A DNA stretch of 64,000 nucleotides from Eledone cirrhosa. Lineage: Eukaryota; Mollusca; Cephalopoda; Octopoda; Eledonidae. Location: assembly GCA_964016885.1 (NCBI GenBank), contig OZ024743.1, positions 20,524,795-20,588,794 on the forward strand, read 5' to 3'. Of the stretch, positions 34,459 to 46,428 are shown piece by piece. Position 1 is the first letter of the stretch, and each line of letters starts with the position of its first letter. Position numbers and translations under genes: made by a program. A model generated the notes under the pieces. It was not told the origin of the DNA. It saw only the letters and a program-made list of their open reading frames with translations, and did no database searches.

Positions 34459-34546
34459 GGCAAATAATTGTTTCTACTTTAGGCACAAGTCCAGCAATTA
34501 CCCAGTGCATTACTGGTACTTTATTTTATCGACCCCGGCAAATAAT
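34459..34546 (-). mobile_element. 5'-truncated SINE with target duplication
   Basis: Only the last ~68 bp of the SINE (TTGTTTCTACTTTAGGCACA ... TTATTTTATCGACCC) lies between direct repeats GGCAAATAAT (34459-34468 and 34537-34546). Confidence 0.9.
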
Positions 34547-34659
34547 GGATTATGTTTTGTGTGCTCTTAGTAATTACTTCTATGCATCTGCCACATAAAA
34601 AGTCTATCTTCTTGGTTAAATTGTCTGTAATCCCACTAAATATGTGTGTATATAAATAC

Positions 34660-34745
34660 ACAGCCTGCCTGTAAAGCATTAGTGCTGGTGCCATGATAAA
34701 ATGCATCCATCCCACTCTGTAAAGTATCAGCAAGAAATGTTTTTA
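34660..34745 (+). mobile_element. Tail-repeat fragment
   Basis: CCTGCCTGTAAAGCATTAGT and CCCACTCTGTAAAGTATCAG are two units of the shared LINE/SINE tail repeat, without head or end. Confidence 0.45.
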
Positions 34746-34999
34746 AGACTCTGCTCCCACGGCCCTCTCAAGAATAAGTGGGCAAAGAATAATAATAATA
34801 TGTGTGGCTAAATATTACAGCAGCAAAAATCTAAAACAAATTGTTGTTGCACTCTATATAGCCAGACATTGAAATGGTTTTCCACAGAAACTGAAACTAT
34901 TCAGGGAAAATTGGTCTTACTCTCTTAACAGCTAGAAAAATAATTGTGGAAATCGGGGCTAAAACTTTTCAGGCAGTTTTAATTTTTGCGCACTTCTCA

Positions 35000-37239
35000 A
35001 AAGCCTTGACTTTTCTCACTCAGGGTGGGACGGGTCTTATTCAGCACAGCATCTCTCCACTCGTCATGGTCCTTCGTCATCTCCACTGTGAGCTTCAATG
35101 ATCTGAGGTCTGTTCTCACCACCTCCGCCTATGTTTTTCGTGGTCTACCTCTACCACGTCTTCCTTCAACTGGCATTTCCTGGCACTTCTTCACCCATCG
35201 GTCATCCTCCATGCGCATCACATGTCCATACCACCTCAGTCTCCTCTCCCGTACACTACATTCTATCCCTCTCAGACACAGTTTCTCTAACAACACATTT
35301 ATGCTGGGTCGTTCACGCACATTTACACTGCACATTCAATGGAGCATGCTTGCCTCATTTCTCTCCAGCCGTCGCATATCCTCTGCAGTTGCTGCCCATG
35401 TCTCACTACCATGCAGCATCGCGCTCCTCTCACAGGCATCATACAACCGGCCTTTCGTACGCAGGGAGAAACCCTTCTTCGTCAACAGAGGAAGCAGCTC
35501 CCTAAACTTCTTCCAGCCCGTCCTTATTCTAGATACTATGGCCTCGGAACACCCCCCTCCCATGCTAATCTGATCTCCTAGGTACTGGAAGCTATCCACC
35601 ACTTCTATAGCGCCCTCCTGCATTTGAAAAATGTGTCTATCAATGCGACTTCTACTGTCTAATTTCCCTGTACATCTACTGCCTACATATTTCTCCCTAC
35701 CTGTTACTTTGCCTGCTATCCCGCTACATCTCTTGTGTACCCAGGATCTGCATTGTGTGCATTTTATAGAATTTATGCCAGTTCCTTTTCTGCATATCGA
35801 ACATGGCCATTTCCCTGACGGAATCAGGGTTTTGTCCTCTTTTCTACTCATCAACACTTTTGTCTTAGCTAGGTTCACTCTCAGTCCTCTTGCTTCCAAC
35901 TGCTGTTTCCATAGCCAGAATTTATTCTCTAACTCCTCTACTGATTCTGCTATAAGAACCAGATCATCAGCATAGAGAAGTTCCCATGGACAGCCAGTCT
36001 TAAACTCCTCTGTTATGGCTTGGAGGACTATAATGAACAAGAGCGGGCTGAGGACCGAACCCTGATGTACTCCTACTTGTATCTGGAATTCCTCACTAAA
36101 CTCCATTCCTACCCTGACTTTACTGAGAGTACCTCTGTACAAAGTTTGCACTGTCCTCACAAGCCATTCCTCAACACCTAGCTTCCTTAGGGACGACCAG
36201 ATGACAGATTGGGGTACCCTATCAAAGGCCTTCTCTAGGTCAACAAAGGCTAAGTATAGTGGCTTATTCTTCTCTAAGAACCTCTCTTGCAATTGTCTCA
36301 CCAAGAAGAGGGCATCTGTTGTACTCTTCCCAGGCACAAAACCAAGCTGCATCTCATCTAGTTTGACCCTTTCTCTAATTAGTTGTGCTAATATCCTTTC
36401 TGCCCCTTTCATAACCTGATCTATCAGTTTTATACCCCTATAATTGCTCCTCTCCAGACCATCCCCTTTACCTTTGTAGCAATTTATGAGAATACTGCTG
36501 CACCAGTCTTTGGGTATGACACCACCATATATAGCCTGATTGATGATGCGTGCAACCAGTTTAGTGCCTACGTCCCCTGATGCCTTCAGCATCTCAGCAA
36601 CTATTCCCAATGGTCCGGCAGCCTTACCATTTTTCATTTCCGTAATCGCCTCTTGGACCCTATATTCGTCAATCTCAATAGCTGGTCCCTCTGTCGGATC
36701 TACCAAGGGTAATTTCTCTCTCTCCCATCTGTTCTCCACATTCATCAGTCTCTCATAATGACATTTCCAGGCCTCCTTTTTCTGATCATTCGTGACACTA
36801 AGTACACCAGCATCATCCCGGACACATTTATCTCCAACAACATCCTGATTTGCATTGACGCACTGCCTTGCAATGTGGAACACCGCACGCCTCTGATCTT
36901 CCCGTCGCAGAAGATTGGCAAACCTCCTACTCTCCGCCTCCCTGCGTGCTAAGTACACCTGACGTCTAGCTTCTCTCTTAATGGCTGTATATTCTTCCCT
37001 ACTCCCACCCTTTTTCCAAGCCTTCTATGCTAGTCTTTTGTCTCTAATGGCCTTATCTACTGTGCTGTTCCACCACCAGGTCACTCTCTGTCTGGTTGGA
37101 GCTCTGCTCCAGCCACAAGATTCATCAGTAGCCTGCAGCAAGTTGTTACGTAAGAAATTCTAGTTATTATCTATGTCATACGTCTCTAAATCGTCTTCTT
37201 AGTTATTATCTATGTCATACGTCTCTAAATCGTCTTCTT
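35000..37239 (-). pseudogene. LINE reverse transcriptase with four Trp-to-stop changes
   Basis: A continuous frame from 37239 to ~35,000 with stops where relatives have Trp: after DIDNN (~37162), in RLA-KAW (37025-37027), in MLH-MC (35336-35338) and in RKT-AEV (35129-35131). RT core is intact: YKGKGD, GFVPGKSTTDALF, FVDLEKAFDRVPQ, VHQGSVLSPLLF, LLYADDLVLIAES. A PHD-type finger follows (CSICRKGTGINSIKC, CTQC, WVHKRC), but its last Cys pair has only one Cys. C-terminus: LHGSETWAA, RRLRWYGHVMRM, GRGRPRK. The product would have copied LINE RNA; this copy cannot. Confidence 0.9.
37162..37239. repeat. Perfect 39-bp tandem duplication
   Basis: AGTTATTATCTATGTCATAC... (39 bp) occurs twice without change. 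It is 13 codons and keeps the LINE frame (EDDLETYDIDNN on the minus strand). Confidence 0.97.
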
Positions 37240-37240
37240 A

Positions 37241-39300
37241 ATATGTTTATAAATTGTTGATCCTTAGATTATGAGAAATTATAGGAATTGCTTTTATCTG
37301 TGAACAGAGAGTAATAGAGACAAGCCAGAGTGCCACCTCATCTGTTTTATGTTGTTTTGAATACAACTGTAGCCAGTTTTAATTTATGCATTGATGCAGT
37401 GATTTGCTAAGCTCTGATTATAAATCTTGTGTCATTCAGTTGGCCTCTTCTAGAATTGTAGTTATGCATGATTATTATCATTGAACTAATGTTTAGCTTT
37501 AGCTCATGAAATGGCAATCTGGAAAATATAATTTAATTAAAAATGTTATGTGACAATATACAGCTTGTCCATCGTCTCCCCCTAGAATGGTGATGATGGT
37601 GGACAAGCTTGTAATCTGTAATTTCCCTTGGTAACAAATGCAGAGCATCTTTGTTTTAGGAATTATAATTATTTTCTTGTGATAGTGTTCAATTTAATTA
37701 TTATTGTTTGTCAGAATTAGCATCATTTTTTTATATCATTTCATGCATTTCAAAAATGTTCCTATCTAACCTGTTATCATTCATTATAGTTCCATTTTGT
37801 TTCTGCAGCAACCACTAATTGAATACTGTTTCACCATGTTCTCATGTTGGTGGAGAGTTTGGGACTCTTCAAATATCTCCACAATGGAAATTGTTTTAAG
37901 CAATTATCTATTATTCTTGTATTGGAGCCTTTTGGTACTATGAATGCTATTTGACAAATTTATTTTCTCAGATGAAGAAACTTTCCTCCAAAGTACTTAT
38001 TGTTCCTCTTGTGCCAAAAAGTATAAACAATTATGATTTTTCACAGAATATTTGTTATACTTAATGCATTGAGAGGGAGAGAGAGTGTGTTGATGCTTAA
38101 TCTATTATTATCATAGAAGCATATTATATTCTTTGAGAAACTTCTGAGTAGAATCTATGTTCTGTATCATTATCATCTAAGTGTTCTATAACGCTGTCAA
38201 AATGCATAATTTTGCAACTTATTTGAACGCGCTGTTTTAACCTTAACCTGCAGGATTCTCCACATGAACTTCATTAATATCATTATTAAAAATTGGCAGA
38301 CATTTAGTAATTCAAATTTATGGCTGCATAGATCATGAATAACAAGTGTTTGCTGAATATCACATAGCACATTACTGTGAGCTTCATTTATTTTTCCCTC
38401 TGCTATGAAATCCTGAATAAAGTGTTTCTCAATTTATTGAAATAGCAGCAGAGGATCACTCAGTCGATTTAGGGCATATATAATAAAAAATAAATAATTC
38501 CAGTTAGGGAATTATTCTGACTTTTACTGCTTCAAACGTACATTGCAACCAGTTTTCATGATTATTCAGCAAATTCCTGTTTTAAGCTGAAGCTTTGTAA
38601 GTGTTGTGAAACATGAGCATGAGTGTCTTCAAAATGTGTAGTCTTTATTACATGTAATGATAATAATCAGAAGTAAATACTCTGTTTCCTTTAAATACAT
38701 ACCTACACCGTGTAGATATTTACATGCATGCACACATATATACATTGATATTACAGGGATATACATACTTCCATATATTCATAAATACACACAAATCTCT
38801 CCATGAAAAGAAATTGGTATTATATTTCAATTTGAGTTTGAATGTTAGTACTGGAATTGGTTGAGAGATTTTCAATTTATCATGCTATTACTTTGATACA
38901 CAGCATTTCAGAAAGAGAGAGAGAGATGTATCTGTAATTCTCCCCCTCCCTCCTTTCTAATTACTCTTCCTCCTTGTAATCCTTTCATTTCCATTCCTAT
39001 TCCATTTGCTTATCACCTTTATTCTCCTCTTTTTATCTTTCTCACTGTCATAAGCAGTCTTCTAATCCCCATTTACATCTTAAATTATCTTTACATACAT
39101 TATACCTCTTCAATTTTCTCATCACACTCCTCTCTCCCTGTGAAACTTTTATTAACCTTTTCTTCAAACTCTCTCTCTCTTTCTCTAGCAATATTTATTA
39201 CCTTCTCTCTCACTTTGATTATCAAGCTAACTTCCTTTTCAATTCCATTTTCTGGCATATTAGATTCAAAAGTTAAACAGAAACAATGCAAATACACACA
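37241..39300. other. Anonymous DNA
   Basis: AT-rich, with GA-rich 38908-38928. No gene seen. A partial SINE-like end GTGCCAAAAAGTATAAACAA lies at 38010-38032. Confidence 0.5.
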
Positions 39301-39310
39301 GCATATTATC

Positions 39311-39345
<35 letters not shown>

Positions 39346-39420
39346 ATGTATGTATGTATGTATGTATGTATGTATGTATGTATGTATGTATGTATGTGTG
39401 TGTGTATATATATATATATA
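39311..39420. repeat. (TG)n/(TATG)n/(TA)n compound microsatellite
   Basis: TG run, then ~17 TATG units, a short TG run, then TA. The CMYVCMYV-type ORFs are translation of this repeat. Confidence 0.97.
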
Positions 39421-40294
39421 ATTGAAAACATTGAGCAGCTTGCCTTGAATTTGCATAATATTCACTGATCCAATGCTCATTGTAATTTTATTCCTTCTAC
39501 AGCCAGAAAAAATAACTCTCCCAGGATATAAAGACTACTTTATGGTGCACTATACTCCCTTTTCACAATTGCCCACTTTGTATTATATTTGATAAGAGTG
39601 TTTCTCTTTTTATCAACAAGGTTAGTATAGAAGATGGGATGCATATCAACCAGCAAATCTTGGCTTGCCCTTTTGAAACAGTTAAGAAAAAGCATTGTTA
39701 TTCTGAATGTAAAATTAGCAAGCCCTTTGTATCTTGCTATTAAGAAATTATTTTCAAGGTAAATTGTACATATTTAAATGAAAATATTATTTAGCAATAA
39801 CTGCAAGTAGCTGTTTGGTGTAGAGAATGCAAACATTGTCTACAACTGCTTGGTGTTTCTCATTGTAAAGGCCAAATGACTTGTATATCCCAATCTCTTC
39901 TAGCTTTATTTTCTCTTCTACCTCATGTGACACAGGTTTTACAAGAACTACCAGAGCAATGTCAAAAACAGATTTATTTTACCAAAGAAATGGCTTCAAT
40001 GTTAGCCTCAAATTCAATGTAATTTGTAATTTATATGCTAATTAAGATAAATTTTGGGACCAAAATATATTTCTTGACTAGTAATTGTAAATTTAAAATT
40101 TTTTTGATTATGTTTGATTTTATCTATAGTAAATAACTCCAGAAACACATTTTAGATGAAGTGTTTACCCAAAGCAGAACCTGAATTATGAGAAAAACCC
40201 TAAAACTCACTCTTGTCACGAAAATGAATATATGGTGATACAAAACTTCACCGCATAATTTTGTCTTTGAGCCCAAATAGGAAATTGTGCCATT
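39421..40294. other. Anonymous DNA
   Basis: No gene or repeat recognised. Confidence 0.5.
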
Positions 40295-40519
40295 TTAACC
40301 CTTTAGCATTTAAACCGTCTGTATCCAGCCAGATCTCTCATCTCTTTCTGTTCAAACTGGCTGTAACTGGCCGCTCATACCTACAATAGGTATTATTCTC
40401 AAAATAAATAACATCAAAATCTCGTAGATTTGATATTATGTGAGATAATTATGTGAGATAAAGCCTTTACTGTGAAATTTAAAATAAAAAATATAGAATA
40501 ATGTAGATGCTAGAGTTAA
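40295..40519. mobile_element. TTAA-flanked MITE, copy 2
   Basis: TTAA at 40295-40298, then CCCTTTAGCATTTAAACCG. The interior (CTTTCTGTTCAAAC, AAAATAAATAACATCAAAAT, TTTGATATTATGTGA) matches the other copies. The right end ATGCTAGAG-TTAA is slightly decayed. Confidence 0.8.
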
Positions 40520-40719
40520 ATTGAAATAGGTAAAATAATAAAATGAATTCTTAGCTCCAAACAAAACAATGACTCATAGCTGGTGAGGGTAATGGGCATG
40601 TTGGGTAGCACTAGGACAGCTTCTATGGAGTTCATGGTGGCTTTGTAAGGTTTTTATTGTGCAAATTACTTCACCTATCAATCAGACAAACACAGAATCA
40701 AAATTGACTTCATACTCAT

Positions 40720-41235
40720 CATAAAATGGGATAGATGGATAGTTGTAAATTCAGTCTTTTCCCAGAAAAGATATACCACTCAACATAGAGTAGTTAGTAG
40801 TAACATAAAAGTGAGATCTAGACAATTCAGAGATACAAGACAAAAAGATTTTCTTCTGAATGAAAGGGAGGTTGTGTGATGTTTTGTTATAGAGTGCAGT
40901 GTTATATAACATTAAAATGTGGCCTTTGAATATACAAGTTATGGAAAGAAATGAATCAAGCATGCTCCATTACATGTGTAATGTTAGTGTTCATGAACTA
41001 GGAAGCACAGGTGAGTTGCCTGAAAAACTAGGTATATGAGAAATCAGGTGTTGTGTGCAAGGGATAACATTGTCTTGGTACAGATATGTAATGCATATGG
41101 ATGCCGATTGCTGGCTGAAAAAATACAGGAGTTTCAGATGGAATGTAGTTTTGAAAGACCAAGACTGAAGAAGACTTGGGCCGAGATGAATAGTCATACA
41201 TTTACAAAGAAACACCTTTGCATAAATAGATAATC
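40720..41235 (+). pseudogene. LINE C-terminal fragment (RTE-like)
   Basis: Frames read MERNESSMLHYMCNVSVHE (family RLERNExxMLRWMCxVSVRE), then EIRCCVQGITLSWYRYVM (family IRCCVQxxRLRWYGHVMRM) and RPRLKKTWAEM (family GRPRKTWxEV). The antisense-sense layout of the KGRLYDAC region near 40,860 is decayed. Several stops and shifts. Confidence 0.7.
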
Positions 41236-42427
41236 ATTTACATAGATACACATCGGTAACCAATATCCCACTTTCTCAATGAGCCCACAATATAGTTTTA
41301 TTGGAATTTACTATCACCATAGAAGGGAGACAAATCAAAATGAAAACCTCATAGTTTTGCAAATCTAGCCGTCCCATCGTCCACTGTCTGCTTGAATCTC
41401 ATCTATTAGTGCATTTTCACACATCTTCTCAGAGGGCACCAAATTTATTTTACAACTGTTCTTAGCGTATTCATTTTCAGTGACTGTAATATACATTCTC
41501 ACAGAACAACTGACTAACCTTAATAGTAGTGGTAAGCTTCTTTGGCCTGCAGCCTAGATTCTTTCTTTCTGCTGCCACATAAAAAAACAGATCATTCACT
41601 CTGTTCATATTTCATTGTAAAGTATGAATAAAAAGTAATTTCGGTAGTGTACAACCTAATGTGAAGAATGTGAGTGCAACACCTATTGGCAGAGATTTAT
41701 CATAAATTGTAAGTGCAACCAGCATCTTGGAGTTCCGCTTTTAAACAAAACGTGAAGTGAGGTATAACTGTTTTATTTTTCCCTTTTAGTTCTATAGAGG
41801 ACATAGTTACTGTAAAGGAAATGTGATATATTCAGCAATTTTTGGAAAATATAAGAAAACAGAATAAAGGAACTCAGATGAAGCATATCGTTGTAAAAGC
41901 AATACCTCAGCAATGTAAACACATGATAACCAAAATGCACACAATTTTCAGAAGAGAAAAAAATTGTTGTTTTTTCATTTATGTAATATATTAACAGATT
42001 TTAAGTAGCATAACACAGTATATGAGGTTTTTTTCTTCATGTCGAAAGGTTAACGTAAAGATGCTTACTGGTATGGTTGCTGGTAGTCTATAACAGTGCC
42101 ATGAGTCGTGTAGTCAGGCATGAAAGAAAGAAAATGAATTAGCAAATGTTGATTCTATCAGGTGTTTTAATTGATCTTTCACAATATATTTAGGAGCTTA
42201 TGTACACAAAACATAGAAACTAGGAAAAGTGGATGGTACAGTTGAAAGAACATGTAGCCAGATTGTCTGGTTAATTACTAAATCTTATTTGCTAATATAA
42301 TGAATAATTTTACTCAATACAGAAATGTTCCACTGTGACAAGTCTACCAGTATTGCTCAAAACCTTGGGTTACAATATACACAAGCTCAATATCCAATCA
42401 TTTTGCATCCACTTCTCTTTGGTGGTA

Positions 42428-42428
<1 letters not shown>
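41236..42428. other. Anonymous DNA
   Basis: No supported gene or repeat. Confidence 0.5.

Positions 42429-42495
<67 letters not shown>
42429..42495. repeat. (TA)n microsatellite
   Basis: About 65 bp of pure TA, followed by short CA/TG sequence. Confidence 0.97.
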
Positions 42496-42497
<2 letters not shown>

Positions 42498-42885
42498 CAC
42501 ACCTATACATGCATATGCACACCTATACATACATACACCCATATAAAACTATAAAACAAAGGCTGACGATATTTATATGAGATCTCGTTCGTTGCTAGGG
42601 AAATAAATCTATACCTTAATATTGGTGGGAGGTTATCTTATTTAGAGGGAATAAATCTTGCTAATTTTGTGCTTATTAAACTTATTCTTATTATATTAAA
42701 GTGTATTTGTGAAAGGTAGTATACATACAAGTGTGTATGCAACTATATGTATCTTGGTGTGTGTGGTTATTTAAGGTGGTTGTAGGTTTGTGATATTACT
42801 GGCCCATTTAATTCTATAATATTCCAGCTCTGTATATTGCTGTTTCTTCAGAATCATTCAACACTACTTATATATATTATATATA
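42496..42885. other. Anonymous DNA
   Basis: No gene or repeat recognised. Confidence 0.5.
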
Positions 42886-42886
42886 A

Positions 42887-43037
42887 TCATTATCACCATC
42901 ACCGTTTTATGTCCATGTTTCCACATTAGCATGGGTTAGACGAGTTGTCCTGTTGTGGGCAATGCTAGGTCAGGTGACTCTGTCTTGCTCATACAGAACT
43001 GAATTTGGCTAGGTTTCTACAGCTGAATGCCCTTCAT
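42887..43037 (-). mobile_element. Extreme 3' end of a LINE copy-1-type element
   Basis: ATCACCATCACCGTTTTATG, GCATGGGTTAGACGAGTTGT, CCTGTTGTGGGCAATG and TCTACAGCTGAATGCCCTTC match LINE copy 1's 3' UTR (4616-4769) in the same order. Only ~150 bp were retained, inserted in TA-rich DNA. Confidence 0.85.
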
Positions 43038-43530
43038 ATATATATTTGTATATATATACATGTATATATTAAAATGTATGTTATATGTTTATGAATAATT
43101 TATATTTATATGTTATACATATTATTTATCATATAGCTTTTAGCTCTACAAAGCACTTTTTTATCATTCTTTTTTCTTCACCATTCCAATACTACGCATA
43201 CCTTTTGAAAGGTTTGACTTTCACATCTTGTTTTACAGTTTATGTAAGTAATTATATCAATTTGGTAGTAAGATTAGAGTTTATTGTTTTATTGACTACC
43301 TAGAATGATATATCTTAATGTGTTTAAAAAAACTGGGAAATCCATCAATGTCATAAAGTATTTGCTTCCTGATTAATAAGAAATTTTATTTACTAAAATC
43401 ATGTTTCAATAACTACAAGCAAGGAGCATGTAATTTAGATTTAATTTTTCTTTTAAATGTAAATTTGGAATATTTTGAAAGTTAAAAAAAGTTTTATAAA
43501 TATTGTATTTTCTTTTTCATTTAATTTAGG
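43038..43530. other. Anonymous AT-rich DNA
   Basis: No gene seen apart from the exon-like segment that follows. Confidence 0.5.
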
Positions 43531-43702
43531 TGTGGCATTATATAAAACAGTATTTAATACTGAATTTAACACATCAGAGGGTAAATCAGAAGATTTTTAT
43601 AATGATACTCACGTTGTCACTTTCATTATTCATATAAATTATTCACATGTGTTCAGAAAGGAAAAATCACCTACTTTCACAAATCACAATCTAATTTTTT
43701 AA
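43531..43702 (+). other. Exon-like segment 1 (paralogue of 52536-52783)
   Basis: A pyrimidine-rich tract ending TTTAATTTAG precedes an open frame to a stop at 43700: ALYKTVFNTEFNTSEGKSED, then FYNDTHVV and SPTFTNHN. Landmarks NTEFNTSEGKSEDF and SPTFTNH align with NNEFNISEGNSEHF and SPVFTNH at 52.5 kb. Similarity starts near the putative splice acceptor. No known family recognised. It could be a duplicated terminal exon of a host gene or part of an unknown repeat. Confidence 0.4.
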
Positions 43703-43764
43703 GATACAAACTATTTTTTGTTAAGCATTATTTTGTAAAAATCCATTCACCAAATATTGTTGAG

Positions 43765-44360
43765 CTACAGCAAGTCTGTCTGCCAAGCACTGAGATCATG
43801 ATCACAAAACAGTGTCTCGAATGGTCAGGTTATATATTACACCTAGAGGACAGCAGAATCCCCAAACAATTATTGTATGGAGAACTGTTGCAAGGTAAAT
43901 GCTTGTAGCCAATCTAGTGCTTTAAAAACTGCCTGAAAGATACCCTGAAGAAGGTAAACATCAACACAGAAACATGGGGAAATCTTGCAACAGACAGAAC
44001 CCAGTGGTGAAATATTATTGCTACTGGTGTTAAGGAATTTGAAAAAAAAGTAGAAGGCTTATGCTGAAGTGAGCAGCTAAATTTATGGTCGATGTTAGTC
44101 CGCTCCTAGAACATAGCTTCAAGACCCTTACCTATGACGGATGTGAACATATATGTGTGTCAAAAACTGAACTACTTAGCCATAGCAGGCGTCATACTCA
44201 TGGAAATAACACCATTGAGTACCCCATACACCTTGATTTTGCATGTAGTATCTGTACCAATGTGTCACTCTGCAGGTGGGCTAACACTGCACCACATAGC
44301 ATGCTATGCCAATCAGACTCAAACAGGTGGGAGACCTACCTGCGCACTGTGTGATTTGAC
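43765..44360 (+). pseudogene. LINE C-terminal fragment with C2H2-like motif
   Basis: Plus-strand frames: EIMITKQCLEWSGYILHLED (family TxxxLRWSGHVxRMED), SRIPKQLLYGELLQGK (well preserved), KDTLKKVNINTETWGNLATD then RTQW, GVKEFEKK-KAYAEV, and near 44,130 CEHICVSKTELLSHSRRHTH, a zinc-finger-like CxxxCx..HxxxH remnant. Stops and frameshifts occur throughout. It represents the LINE lineage with a C-terminal C2H2 finger, distinct from the PHD-bearing copies 1-3. Confidence 0.75.
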
Positions 44361-44580
44361 TTCCTGTTTTGACGAGCCATCTAAGGCAGCATCAGTGACA
44401 GCAACATCAATAGCATGTTTTACCCAATGTCTATTTTTTTTTTTTTTTCTCAATAACTGCTAGGCTAGTAGATCAGCAAATGATATATAAATATGTGTCA
44501 TCATCACTGTTTAACATCTGTTTTTTTAAATGGTGATGATGATATATATACACATATATTTATATGTACATGTATGTATG

Positions 44581-44615
<35 letters not shown>

Positions 44616-44760
44616 TTATGTATATGTATGTGCATATATATATGTGTGTGTGTTTATGTGCATCTATGTATGAGTATGTGCATATATATATATGTGCATA
44701 AATGTGTATGTATATATATCATGAAAAGTCATATATATATTAATGACTTTTCATGATGAT
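44361..44760. repeat. Tail remnants, TG/TA microsatellites and small palindrome
   Basis: Reversed tail ATCATCACTGTTTAACATCT at 44499-44518, GATGATGAT at 44533-44541, TG/TA tracts 44545-44718, and a palindrome TCATGAAAAGTCAT ... ATGACTTTTCATGA (44719-44756, 10-bp spacer). Confidence 0.7.
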
Positions 44761-46020
44761 ATTGTTTGTCGCGAAGTACATCATTCAGACAATAAACTTT
44801 ATCACCTCATTTCCCGAATGTCCGCCATACATGGCCCATCACTCATGTATTTGATATCAATCATTGTAGTCTTTATGTTATTTACATATATAGATATTTA
44901 TTGTTTCTGCTCCTTTGTTTCTAGTCATCAGTTCTGTCATTTGATATTTGTACGTATGTGTATATATTAAATATATGGTGCATATGTGTATGCATTGTGA
45001 GATATCTATTTCTCTGAATTGAATTATTGTTACTGGAATTATATTTTTTCGACTGACGATTAAGCTCATCTATAGAGATGAACCAGCTTTTTACCATTTA
45101 CATATATACCGTGCTTCATCATCATACGTCTGTTTTTCCACACTTACAAGGATTGCATGTAAATAACAAAGATGTTTCATCTCTAAACATGAGGTTAATA
45201 GTAAAAAATATATAATCATGTATGCACTGTGTTTGGATATATTTTTCCTCTATCATTGATCCATTCATTATCTTATTTTTATTTACATTTGAAGTAAATA
45301 GCCAATTTGTAAGATGATATGGGAAATTTCATGTTATTTGCCATGGGGAATGTAAGATGAAGGGATCACTAATGGTGCTTCAGTCTCAAAATGCTTCAAA
45401 TTTTCCACTGTATTTTACTAAATACTCTATATGAAGAGTTTCTATAAGTATATGTAAACACAGATGCAATTAAGTGTTCAGATTTAATGAGAGTTTGAAA
45501 ACTTTGTAGAGAAATCTAGAATTACCAGTAATATCTGCTCAAAACTGAAGCTTAATCCCCAAATATTAATCGAAATATTCATAGAAAAGTGAATAGTATT
45601 CTCAAAATATATATATTATATTAAAAGAAACTGTGTAGTATCAACCACATAATACTTCAGCTGAAATAATTCTATTAGAAAAATATACTGAAGATCATGC
45701 TAACGGCTTTATGCAATAGTGAGATTTACTAAATCAGAACAGAAATTTGGTGGTGTATACACCTGTAGTATTTCTTGTTTTGGCAATTTTAAACATATTA
45801 TTCTGTAGACAATGCTTCAGAATACAAAGAAATATAAATAAGTTTCTGTGACAAATATAGAAAATATAAAATTCAAACAAAATATTATTTGGAATGAGAT
45901 AATGTATCATAGAACTATGAGTATTTACTATTACTGTTGAAAGCCAACATTCAGTACTTTACTAAGTCTACATTGAAGTTATCAAACTTATTTTATGTTG
46001 TCAGATATCAATGATCAATT
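44761..46020. other. Anonymous AT-rich DNA
   Basis: A short reversed tail remnant at 45118-45150 (ATCATCATACGTCTG). No gene seen. Confidence 0.5.
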
Positions 46021-46428
46021 TTAAACCTTTAGCATTTTAACCGACCAAAATTCTCTCACCACTTTCTGTTCAAACCGGCTGTAACTGGCTGATCATACTG
46101 ATATTAAGGTATTGCTCTCAAAATAAATAATTGTTTCTACTTTTGGCACAAGGCCAGCAATTATCCCAGTGCATTACTGGTACTTTATTTTATCGACCCC
46201 GTAAGAATGAAAGGCAAAGTTAACCTCGGCAGGATTTGAACTCAGATCAGAAAGGAGCGTAACTCTGTGCTGCAAAGCATGTTGTCCGACCCTCTACCGA
46301 TACTGCCAAACCACCACTGCTCTCAAAATAAATAATATCAGTCTCATAGATTTGATATTTTGTGAGATAAACCCTTTACAGTGAAAATGTAATTGTAAAT
46401 ATAGTGAATGTAAATACTAAAGGGTTAA
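46021..46428. mobile_element. TTAA-flanked MITE, copy 3, split by a SINE
   Basis: TTAA and AACCTTTAGCATT at the left, ACTAAAGGG and TTAA at 46425-46428 on the right. Interior blocks match copies 1 and 2. The body is interrupted by a SINE at 46132-46317. Confidence 0.85.
46113..46336 (-). mobile_element. tRNA-derived SINE nested in the MITE, 19-bp target duplication
   Basis: SINE tail TTGTTTCTACTTTTGGCACA to head CTACCGATACTGCCAAACCA (antisense). The MITE sequence TGCTCTCAAAATAAATAAT is duplicated perfectly at 46113-46131 and 46318-46336. Box B complement GCAGGATTTGAACTCAG is intact. Confidence 0.95.

Larger units (their letters stand above)
34990..37240 (-). mobile_element. RTE-like LINE copy 3, 5'-truncated
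   Basis: Minus-strand element related to copies 1 and 2 but diverged. The frame ends in TRPTLSEKSQGF and a stop near 35,000; no GATGAT tail follows. Homology at the 5' end stops near 37240, just past a perfect 39-bp tandem duplication (37162-37200 and 37201-37239). It lacks the endonuclease. Confidence 0.85.

Noticed and set aside
39286..39480. Cys/Met/Tyr/Val-rich ORFs
   Set aside because: Translation of (TATG)n and (TG)n microsatellites.
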